DNA from: Tomocerus qinae
Taxonomy: Eukaryota; Arthropoda; Collembola; Entomobryomorpha; Tomoceridae
Assembly (NCBI GenBank): GCA_020055645.1
Contig: CM034546.1
Span: forward strand, 117,292,375-117,356,374
Length of the DNA: 64,000 nucleotides
Direction of reading: 5' to 3'
Part shown: positions 1 through 9,792 of the stretch, in pieces
Layout of the letters: each line of letters opens with the position of its first letter
Position numbering within the stretch: position 1 is the first letter of the stretch
Translations under genes and position numbers: made by a program
The notes under the pieces: generated by a model
Seen by the model: only the letters and a program-made list of their open reading frames with translations
Told to the model about the DNA's origin: nothing
Databases searched by the model: none

Positions 1-218
1 CTGAGTTAACGAACAACGGTGAAGTTAATACTGTTACTTAAAGGTGAATTCTATTTTAAGATACATCCTTCCCCGAAATTAAAATAGTTTCGTATGTATA
101 TTGTGTACTCCATCAATGCACTAGTTAACATTGGATTTAGTTTTAACTTAAGGTCTCTCGACGAAGCATTTTGGATAAGATTTTTGCTGCTAACTGAAAA
201 CTCATCATTTTTAATAAA

Positions 219-1226
219 ATGAAGATTTTACTATTTGTATCTTTGTTAAGTATTTCGTTAGGAGCTCCACCAGACGATAATTCTGCAATTAATCAATTCG
301 AAAATGATTTCAATGAAACTGCATTCCAACTTACTACTCCTCAAGATACGGCAAAAGACGAAAATATAAGCCGTTGGATTGTCCTAATGGCTCCAAGAGT
401 AATTGAAGACGATTCACCACAAATTAATACAATCATGGACGATGATTCTAACAGCAACGAGACCGGAAATGAACCCTACACATTATTTGAGCCTTTTATG
501 GATCCTTCCAACCCTGAAAATTACAGCGAAGCAGAAGAATTTAATCCTTTGAAAACGATATTGACAAGCCTTTTCAGTTTCCAGCCATGGACGTGGACTA
601 AAGAGGAAGTAATTGAAAAATATTCTCCTACAGAACCGACACCTCCATCAAAAGTATCAAGTAGGAAAGATGAACTTCCAGAGACGCTTGTGCTTCCCAC
701 ACCTCCAACAATAGAATTAGATAGCTCATACGAATCTACATCTGAAAATGACATTGACAACAGTTTAACCGAGGATTTGAGAAGTCTGGATGAGGTTGAA
801 AGACTTGCAATGAAATTAGATGAGAAGGAAAAAATGGAATTCATTTTAGATAATGATGACAGTGACTTAGAGTTCTACAAGCAGCAACTGGATCTTTTGA
901 AATCTATGGAAAGCACTTTATTGAAATTAAGAAGCTATTTTGACAAAGAAACAGAGTAAGTCTATATTCATTTGTATTTATTATTTAAATATTATTATCA
1001 ATGCGATATGATTGTAAGTACTGAAATCATTTTTATTTTACTTAGAACACAAGAAAAGCTGCTGGATAAAAGTTGGGTCAATTCACTTGTTATCGTATCA
1101 GTTGGTATCATATATTTGCTGTTGATTTTTGCCTTTTTCTCTTTCAAATCTTTGTTTGAAACAGACAAGGAACCGAAAAACGATCCTGTACTGGATAACA
1201 TTCAAAACGGAATAAGTAAGTCTTAA
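219..1226 (+). CDS. Gene A: small type I membrane protein, acidic ectodomain (unrecognised family)
   Basis: Two exons, 219-955 and 1046-1226, joined at a phase-2 intron (donor GTAAGT, acceptor CTTAG), give 305 residues. Residues 1-15 are a clear signal peptide, with likely cleavage before APPDD. The outer part (16-257) is rich in Asp, Glu, Ser, Thr and Pro; residues about 190-245 are charged and heptad-like, a possible coiled coil. One transmembrane helix lies at about 258-279, followed by a 26-residue charged tail. An AATAAA signal at 1241-1246 follows the stop. A perfect donor (GTAAGT at 1216) lies just before the stop; splicing it in phase 1 to an acceptor at 1464 would replace the last residues with a short tail ending at 1493. 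I recognise no family. Architecture and first-intron phase match C, D and H downstream. The function is unknown; a cell-surface protein is the only safe inference. Confidence 0.75.
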
Positions 1227-1493
1227 TTTGCTTATTTAACAATAAATAATGTATACTGCATAAGAAATAAGCTCAAAATTAAATTGTGTATTGTGTGAAA
1301 AAGGCTTATCGAGCTAATACATAATGCATCAAACTGATTTTTAAGCCTAAAAAGTATTTTTTTGTTTAATTTTTACTAAATAAATAGATCTTTAGAATTG
1401 TGTACGAAAATTAGATCGTTTTGTGAAAATGACTAATATAAACGAGATATTTAATTGCTTATAGCGGAAAAAGGTGCCATTCATCATGTGTAA

Positions 1494-2780
1494 GGACTTG
1501 CTATGATGCCATGCCATGCCTATAGAAGCCAAGGACCGATTGAATTGATATCAACACCGAATATACCATCTGAAGTTTACTCTCCTAGGCAGTGGTAGTT
1601 GAAAAGCGTTATTTATTAATAATTAAAGATTAGCAATAGTAAAGAAGTCCCTAAGAATGTCCAAACTCCAAACAGACAAAAAATGTCTATAAATGATCGA
1701 TAATAATCGCTCTGAGTACTGATTATTGCAAGCAAATATATAGTAAAATGTTACATTTTTTAATTTATTAGCAATTACACAAGTAATTTTATCTAATCAA
1801 TAACTGCTAGCTAAGTATCTTCCCTGTCAATATACATACATACACTAAGTTGTGCTGTAGTATTAAAGATTCCTACTGACTCTGACATATTATTTATGCT
1901 ATTTAAATAATACTTATCAGTTTATGTACCACAAAATTAGTAATGTTATGCAAAGGTATCTATTTCGATTTTATTTTATTTGTCTTCATGTCAGTTTTTA
2001 AGCATAATATTATGCTATGAATAATTTAACCAATTATACTGGATAAAATTTTTAAATACTCAGAAGTGTGTCCTGCGATTTTTTGTTTTTCAGAACAAAA
2101 CAGCATCGAGATATCGACAATTGGTGTAATTTGTCACTAAATTCGGTCTAAATAGAGAAAACTTGGCGTATTCACATAAAACATGTAGGTACAATAGTAT
2201 TTAAGTTATAAGGCTATAGAGATTAATTTAAGTAGCTGTTCTAATCGTAGAATACAATACAAAGTCATCATAATAATCTACTGTATACCATCGCCGTAAG
2301 AATAAGTAGTACCTGACCATTTTTTGTCTTAATTTTGGTACAGAAATAGCATTTACTATTGTATATGTAAGTTTGGGGAAGATAAGACGTCAACTCTGGA
2401 AGTGTGTTCCTACATTCTGCTTAAAAGGTAATATGCAGGTCAAAAAATATTTTCGTTTAGTTAGCATGTGTCAATACAGTTACGAGTTACTTACGAGTCA
2501 CGAGACTTCTTATAGTTGGTACCATTGCATTGCCTTTTGGTACACTCATCACATGCACCGTAAAAGAATTTGATGGAATATTTGGCCTACGACCTATGCT
2601 GTTTTAAACTGTCTCCCCTACGATCTGCAGAATGAATATTTTAAATGAAGCAAACCCATGCCTAAGCATAGGTCATAGTCATATTATACGTCTTAGGTAC
2701 CTACTGCTATGTCCACAGTAATAACATTGCCCTCATAGAGATCATAATAACGAAAATATTGCCAGAATATTTTATTAGGC
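1494..2780. other. Gene-free stretch between A and B
   Basis: AT-rich sequence with no supportable exon on either strand. Reading frames here are short, lack good splice sites or rely on non-ATG starts. It presumably holds the promoter region of gene B near its right end. Confidence 0.5.
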
Positions 2781-2787
2781 TATAAAA
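2781..2787 (+). promoter_or_regulatory. TATA box of gene B
   Basis: A TATAAAA motif lies 75-81 bases upstream of the gene B start codon. This leaves room for a short untranslated leader. The sequence match is exact; use as a promoter is inferred from position. Confidence 0.5.
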
Positions 2788-2861
2788 CGTGCCAAAAGTG
2801 TAGAATACAATCCGAGATTATCAGCATTGAATACAGTCTAATACAAATTAGCCAGCAAACA

Positions 2862-3503
2862 ATGAAAAGTTTTGTGGTCATTCCAATTGTGATTGGTGTC
2901 TATTTTTTTGCGTCCGTAATGTTCACGTATTTATTATCTGACGAATCCATTATTAGTAAAAATGGTATCGGAAATGGCAACATCAGCGCAGGTCAACAAA
3001 TCTCTGTGATTATGACCTCGAAGGAAAAGACGGCTCTTAAGCACATATTTTCATACATCACTTATTGGAATCCTTTTGTGTCAAAAGCAGGAAATTATTC
3101 AAAGGACACGTCGAGCAACTATTATGTGCATAGATACGCTACAATTGACTACGTCCATAATAACTGGAATGAAAGCTATGATTTAGAGCATTTGTCTTCG
3201 GAAGTCGTTTTCATGATCCTGAATCTCAAACTAGAGTTACATGATGCAATCTCTACTAATTCAACGAATTGTGTGGATTCCGCAAAGATTATACAGTCAT
3301 TGGATAATATTCTGGCCAAAATGGGATTACCAAGACAAAATCTAGAAAATGCATCTCACACTAATTCAGAATGTGGAAACTCGACAACCTTCTTTGAAGA
3401 TTTAGCTGTGTCTTCTTGGTGCATAACTAAGTCAATAATATGGAGTTCTATCGCTTTGGCCATTGTTATCTCAGGTGTAGTAATTTGGAACGATTCGGTG
3501 TAG
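2862..3503 (+). CDS. Gene B: intronless N-glycosylated membrane protein (unrecognised family)
   Basis: A single ATG frame of 213 residues with no intron needed. Residues about 4-26 are hydrophobic (signal peptide or anchor) and residues about 191-209 form a second hydrophobic segment, leaving only four residues after it. The part between carries at least six N-glycosylation sequons (for example NYS, NES, NST, NAS) and cysteines near residues 132, 170 and 187. The layout, a short glycosylated lumenal or outer domain held by a C-terminal helix, resembles the neighbouring membrane genes, but B lacks their phase-2 intron. It may be a retrocopy-like or unrelated member. A TATA box lies 80 bases upstream. 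No known family is recognised, and no function is claimed. Confidence 0.6.
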   Translation: MKSFVVIPIVIGVYFFASVMFTYLLSDESIISKNGIGNGNISAGQQISVIMTSKEKTALKHIFSYITYWNPFVSKAGNYSKDTSSNYYVHRYATIDYVHNNWNESYDLEHLSSEVVFMILNLKLELHDAISTNSTNCVDSAKIIQSLDNILAKMGLPRQNLENASHTNSECGNSTTFFEDLAVSSWCITKSIIWSSIALAIVISGVVIWNDSV

Positions 3504-4815
3504 AATATATTCTATTTTAGCCTGGACTATTCTCAGAGTAATTTGAATTTGTGTTTAGTAAGAATCAACTAGAATACTTTGTTAGTTTCAAGAAATCTAA
3601 ATACTTGTTATAGCTAAGTCCTAAATGTAATCAATTAATGTTAGTACATAAACTGACATATTTACCTGTTCTAAATTAATTCATCCATCTATAAAATCAA
3701 TGGTCCTAGTACATAATAATGATCGTGTAATGATAAGATATAGGTACTAGTATTTCAATGACTTTACAAAGTGTCCGACTAGGGATTAGCAAACTGGCGA
3801 CACTATTCTGACTCCATTAAAATTATTTTCTTTTACTATTTAAGTTGATCGTTTGTCTGGTGCCTACATACGTTTACTCTGTTCATTGTGTTACATATTT
3901 AAAATGTTCAGCCTAAGAACATGTGTACTTATTATTAACATCCAGATTTAAGTTTTGTAGTTTATATACCCACTTATACCTCCCACCACTCGTATTGTTC
4001 TCCGAATCGTATGTTTGGGCATACCATAAATTAGTTTTGAGAAAAACTTTTGTATTACTTATCTTTCTAGGTTCTTTCTGTTTTTCATCCTAACTAAATA
4101 CATGTACAGATAATTTACTTCGAATGTGAAAGGATGACCCTTTATTATGTGTGCAAAGCGTCCATGGCTGTCTTCTAAAAATAAATTCCTTAAGTTTAAG
4201 TTCCAAGTTTTACCCTTAATTTGAGTCAGAAAGGTTTATTTCTCACTAAGGGTTGTAAAGGTTTTCTGCAGCGGTCAAAATGAAGGTGGTATAATAATAT
4301 TGATAAGTAGCATATTATATAAGGAAGCTTATAGCATAGTACTTATTGTAGTTATATGGAATTTTAGTGGAAAAAATTAAGCCACCTAAATTGATTGCAG
4401 TCTTTCTACTGACATGTGGATATATTTATTGAATCCGTCTTTACATTTACTTGAATATGTTACAAAACTGACTATTTTACCTACTAAAGCAGGTAAATTG
4501 CTTTATAATGGGTAGGGCACTTGCTTTCTAATCTTAGTCATGCAGGACAAGGCTTTTACAATGAAGTGTAATGAAACTGGTCAAATCTAAATTACTAATG
4601 TAATGTGGGTATAGGATGTTTTGTAAGAACAATATTTATACCTTCTGAGAAATTAGTCTTTATTTTCTACAGCTTAGTATTCGTCAGTTTAGCATTTTGG
4701 TTTCCAATTGACTCCTGACCAGAGCATTACAGAATCAGAACCATTTCGTGCTTCCACGCAAGAGGAAAATATCACTGCTCGACTTTCAACCAAATCTCAA
4801 CATTTGACAAGAAAA
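3504..4815. other. Gene-free stretch between B and C
   Basis: AT-rich spacer with no exon I can support. The open frame running into gene C from 4708 has no ATG before 4816, so the upstream part is treated as untranslated leader. Confidence 0.5.
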
Positions 4816-5722
4816 ATGGAAACTCGTAGTTTGCCCGTTTTTATTATTTTTACTGTTACTTGTGTGTATTTATCAACGTACGCTGCAGCTAGACCTCTAG
4901 AAGACGATTCAATAGATGCAGATAAATTGATTGATGCAGAAATACTGGCAAACGAGCTGAGACACTTGCAAATTAATTCATTAGCCTATCCTGACGAAGA
5001 TGGACTTCCAACAACACTTATTCCTACGGAATCTGACCGTGAATTATCTGTGGAAAATATTAATTCATACTCAACAACAACATATCCACCTGAGGATGTG
5101 TTAAAATCTCTTCTGGACAGGTGAAAATAAATTAACAACTATTTCTTTAGTGAACTTAATAAGGAAATGGTATTAATATTATTATTTTAAATATTGTGTA
5201 GCAGCAGTAACTTGGAAAATGTTGAAGATGACGATGAAAGTGACAATGAAGAGAGACAGCATGAAATTTTAATAATTGTCACTCAGACCACCACAGCGAC
5301 AGTTTTGACATTTATCGTGGGCTTTTTGATCGTTTGTGTCCTGTTTTGCGTTTTGTCTCTGTGTATGACTATCAAGACTCCGCGCTCCATGACCATTGCC
5401 GTTCCACCAACCACACTCAACAAAAATGCTCCACTTATGGGTATGTAACAATTAATATTGCTGTTATAATGTTAAAGCATTTAAGTTATATAACAACTGT
5501 TCTTGAACTAAGTAAACAAAACGGATAGATTTAAATCCAACCCTCCTATACAATTTTAACTTCTAAGGCGCATTCAGACTTGGTGCCTGTCTACTTCATC
5601 ATGAATTACCATAAAGCTGATTTGAATAGCAATGCAATCATCATTTAATACAATACTTTTCATTTACAGAAACAAGTGCCATCTCAAATGCGAATTACTT
5701 ATTCAATTCCACTAAGAAATGA
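4816..5722 (+). CDS. Gene C: small type I membrane protein with Thr-rich outer part
   Basis: Three exons, 4816-5120, 5202-5440 and 5670-5722, with a phase-2 then a phase-1 intron, give 198 residues. The ATG at 4816 is chosen because it begins a good signal peptide (about 1-21, cleavage after AAA). The outer part is acidic and Thr/Ser-rich; the transmembrane helix is at about 133-157 with several cysteines; the tail ends in NSTKK. Exon 2 has three stacked in-frame acceptors (TAG, CAG, CAG at 5199-5207), so isoforms differing by one or two residues are likely. The transmembrane exon ends in phase 1 (donor GTATGT) and could equally splice to the homeobox exon at 6581. The family is unrecognised. 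Intron phases 2 and 1 around the transmembrane exon are shared with gene H. Confidence 0.75.
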
Positions 5723-6580
5723 ATATGCTACTTCATTGTCGTCTTTGAAAAGCTCACTTTTATTTTGTTGAGTCAATTTGAATGTAGTCCTTATTCACTG
5801 AATATTTAGCATGAATATATTTACCTTTTTTCTCCTAGAGTACTTGAGACATTTTGTATCCCTTGTAGCTCATATGACTTTACCAATTACATGAAGCAAA
5901 ACATGTTATACATTGAACTTATTCAAGTAAAGAAATTACTAACAATTGCAAATATTTAGGTTCGGTAGACTATCATTGTTGACAATATTATCAGGACTTA
6001 TGTAAATAGTAGTTTAAAATATGGCGATAATTTTGTGAAAATATAATGTACATTTTCTGGAGATGGAAATAAAATAGTTTTGAAATCCTTGACATCTGCT
6101 TTTACCACAATGCCCAGAATTTGTATAAATTGACACTTTACTGCCAATGGTTGGCATTTTCTGTGCTTTGACTCTCTTCGATTTACCATTACCATCATCG
6201 AAACATTATATTATACGACATTGTGACAATAAAGGCTTACAATTCCTCTGTTGTCAAAAAATAAATCAAAATAGGCCCATGTCATATCCTTTACTAGTAT
6301 TTCTAATTAATAAAATATAGGCTTGTGTGTACTTATCTATCGATTAGTTCCCTTTTGCGATTGATTTCATTCCCAATAAAGTGATTAACATCTGCAAATT
6401 AAAGGTTGAAATAATTAACGTGGCGAAAGTTAATTCCTTTGCTGACGCCCTAGGGAAGTATTAATTTCACTTACAAGTCTGTTTTCTTTAGGCATCTTAA
6501 GTGATTTTGTGCGATACTTTTTAAAGCTTCTTCGTAATCTTTCAGATAATTAAAGTATTTTTGATTTTGTCGAATAGCAG
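5723..6580. other. Spacer between gene C tail exon and homeobox exon
   Basis: I looked here for a separate first exon for the homeobox gene: an ATG frame ending in phase 1 with a GT donor. None is convincing. The stretch ends in an acceptor TAGCAG at 6575-6580. The nearest good phase-1 donor upstream is that of gene C at 5440. Confidence 0.45.
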
Positions 6581-7033
6581 GTCCAAGGAATGTTTACACA
6601 TCTACTGTGCTAACACCCATTGGAAAAAATATTCATCTAGGACACTCTATATTAGGAAGCAATCTTGAATCGAAAGGAGCTGCTGATCAAACAAACTTCA
6701 CGACGACGACGAACCAGTTGAAAGAGCTGGAATTAGAATTCGATTTCAATAGCTACCTCACTAAACGTAGATGCATTGAAATCGCCGCAGCCTTAGAACT
6801 TGATGAAGCACAGGTACAATTAGCATACCTTTTACAGATACAACCTTCATAAAAGAAAATTCTGTTATTTAACATAAAGCTAGGAATGCAAATAAGCAGT
6901 ATTTTGTGTTTTAATACTTTGTTCAAACGACTATTTACAGGTAGATAACTGGTTCCATAGCAGACGGATGCAAAAGAAAGAAATGGATGGAAAAAGGATA
7001 ATAAGCCCCTTCCGATTTGATTTTTCCAAATAA
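6581..7033 (+). CDS. Divergent Hox1/labial-like homeodomain exons (5' part unresolved)
   Basis: Two exons, 6581-6813 and 6941-7033, joined in phase 0, end at TAA; AATAAA follows at 7139. The frame carries a homeodomain: TNFT, then [29 protein letters not shown], intron, [14 protein letters not shown]. The TNFT..QL.ELE..F.FN.YLT, IEIA, E.QV and RRM.KK positions match labial/Hox1, and the intron at residues 44/45 of the homeodomain is the position known from labial genes. The oddities are strong. Two extra Thr lie near position 9, and Q50 and N51 are replaced by His and Ser. N51 is almost invariant because it contacts adenine in DNA. No hexapeptide is seen. The first exon needs one base of a codon from upstream; gene C exon 2 fits. 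It may be a decayed Hox paralogue, or a homeodomain with a new role. Confidence 0.7.
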
Positions 7034-7138
7034 TTCTACATCTCCCACGACACCGGACACTTCATCCGAAAGCTCCAACTCTAACTTTAACTCTCTGCTA
7101 ACCATTAAGATATTCACTAGAAAGTTTGTTATTATGTC

Positions 7139-7144
7139 AATAAA
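7139..7144 (+). terminator. Polyadenylation signal after homeobox exons
   Basis: AATAAA lies 106 bases after the stop codon of the homeobox frame, which supports 7033 as a real 3' coding end. Confidence 0.5.
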
Positions 7145-9792
7145 ACGATTGTAATATTAAGTGTAAAATGTAAGTGAAATGCGTGCTCACATTCTGTACC
7201 GTAATTATATTTATACTTGTGTTAAGTTCTAAGAATAACGAAAAGTTACAAAAAATGTCAAATTAGTTACGAATTGTTTAATTATTATTGAAGTTACATT
7301 TTTCAATAGATCTTCATTTGAATTGGACTGACTGTATTTGCATTGAAAGATATGGTTTGTAAGATCACTAAATTGTTATTCTTTATTGCTGACATTGTTC
7401 TAAGTTCGAGAAGAAATAAAATAGTTTTCTAAGTTGTATGATACCATAATTTGTATGTATTTGTAAACTACCTACAAAGCTGACATATTATTATGATTGA
7501 TTAGTGACTGTATACTGCATTAAGTGCATTAGTGAATAGGTAAAAGTCTTGCATGTTTAGTGCTATTAGTTTACACATCTGTGACCAGTATTTATTTGCA
7601 TACTATAAACTATTTTGGTTGAAAATGTTTTAACTATCAGTTGGTCGCTTTAACATATTTATAGCTATCAGCCCAACAGACTGTAATGCATTTTGGGTGT
7701 TAATTGTTACATAACAAGTACTAGTAGTGTCATATTCGTAAGTTGGGAAGTGTAGTTTGCTAACTTGAAACACCTTGAACTTCATAGGATTTTGTTTCAA
7801 ATTTCAACCCTTTACAATAGTAGAATTCTTACTGAATGGGTACAATAATAGGAGGGAAGAGAAATCGAGAGAAGTATGAGAAGCTTCCTATTGACTACAA
7901 CATCCCTGTATAAAATACATCCGCAATGGCTTAAACCGACGCAAAACACGAACGTGACCGCATTCGACGTTCATGTGCATCCCGACAACATAATGGCAAA
8001 CACTTCCCGGTATCTTTTCTAGTATAGTAGGTTCTTCAACCACCGCGAACAACACTCACACAAATACAAAGAAAACATTGGTAAGCGTATGTCCCTATGG
8101 CTTGTAGGTTTAAACTTCTTACGTCACGAAGCATGACACGCAAATGCAAATACTACTACTTACTACCAAATGCCATAGTTTAGCCTAATTAACTACATTA
8201 TTCTATGTATACTAATTAAATACACATTCATTAGTTAAAGTCTCATCTTCAAATGCATTTGCTAGAAAATGGATTTGCCCTTTCCAGTGCGAGTGCACAA
8301 ATGTAGTATTACATCAAAATACTTTTATGCTAGTTTTGGACTATAGTTCAAACTTAAAACTCTATTTTACTTCACTAAAATTTAAGTTTAGGAATAAAAC
8401 TAAAAATTCCGGTGTCTAATTGGTAATTATAATTTATTGTAATTTATTATAGCCTAGCATAAGATTAGTTTCAATGTAGCATTTCTGAATTCCATTTTCA
8501 GTAGGTATTGAGTGAAACTATAGAGAATACGTGAAAATAGTAAGTAGTAGTTGTGTAGCAGTGGACGTGGTCGACCGAGTTTAGTTTGAGTAAGAGAAGG
8601 AAGGAGAGCTTTTTGTGTAGCATACAATCCGGCTGTAAAACACGTCAGCAATGACTGACACTGACACTCTCAATCAACTTTGTTACGAGTAGGAAGGAGT
8701 TGTAGAGGAGGAAGTCGGAATGCATGTGCTGAATGGGTGATGGGAACCCGCATACTTTCCACAGCTATGGACTTCTGCCCTGACTTCCTCTACCTAAGTC
8801 TATGCTACTCCCTCCCGCTCTCCATCTACAACTATTGGAAACCCCGTAGAGATGAATGCAGTATCTCCAGAACTCATCCTTCAATTCACATGCACACTTG
8901 GATCGAATATCCAGAGCAAGTACTAGTGCTGAATAGTATGTCATTTTCATCAGCACTGTTTTATTTTTCAAATGCAGTCAAAGGATAGAAATTGAAACTG
9001 TTTTTGCTTATATTTGAAATGTGCTTTCATTTATTTTTTTATCCCAAAATAGTTCTCTATCAAAATCAAGACTACTAGAATACGATACATTTTTTGGCAT
9101 ACTAAAAGTGTCTTTTGTCGCATGCGCATCGATTATTTATGTTTTTCCGAAAGTTTATTAGAGCAAGTTCTGAAGAAAAAAATCTACTCATAATCAAAGC
9201 AGGCAATTAGACGAATAAATTCTTATGCTAATTTACCAAATTATGTCACATGAAAGGTTACAAATGGAACAGAAATCTACATGCCTTCCTACTGTACATT
9301 AATATTGATAAACCGTTCACTATTCGTTTCCAATGAACGGTAGTCTGCAGCAAGTACATGGTGTCAGTTTCTTGATATGTTAGTGTGTTTCCATAGGGTC
9401 TTGTTGAGACAAATATAATATCCATGCTTTCCTTATCAAGTCAAGCGTGTTTCAAGTTTATGGTCGTTTCTTCAATAACATTTTGTCATTTAGAACTTTC
9501 GGGCCATCATTTTTCAACAGAACTATTCACAACCATTTACATGAACCGAATTGTGAACTTTTTCGATCGTTTAGTTTAGTATGTAATTCTAATATGTATT
9601 AGCATAGATTGATAGATTAGCTCTTATCATATAGATACATGGAAAACGATTGTTTGATCGATAAAGCACCGATAGTGTGAGTTAATGTGTTATTGTCGTC
9701 TGTGGAATTCTAGATTTGAAAATCAGAATTAAAAGACAGAAGTAGTCTGGTTGTACACTTTTTAATTGGTTGACGAAATAAATAACGTCGAC
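7145..9792. other. Gene-free stretch before DRC7
   Basis: No supportable exon. Two things stand out. There is an 8-bp inverted repeat ACCGTTCA/TGAACGGT with a 14-base loop at 9312-9341. There is also a purine-rich then pyrimidine-rich patch at about 8690-8830, whose arms (GTAGAGGAGGAAGTC and GACTTCCTCTAC) could pair. Confidence 0.45.

Noticed and set aside
2862-3503. Gene B as a viral-type envelope glycoprotein
   Set aside because: Signal, many sequons and a C-terminal helix are suggestive, but there is no fusion peptide, cleavage site, heptad pattern or neighbouring viral gene; host membrane protein is simpler.
8454-8988. Open frames on both strands upstream of DRC7
   Set aside because: They overlap on opposite strands within a low-complexity patch and contain no recognisable domain or splice support.
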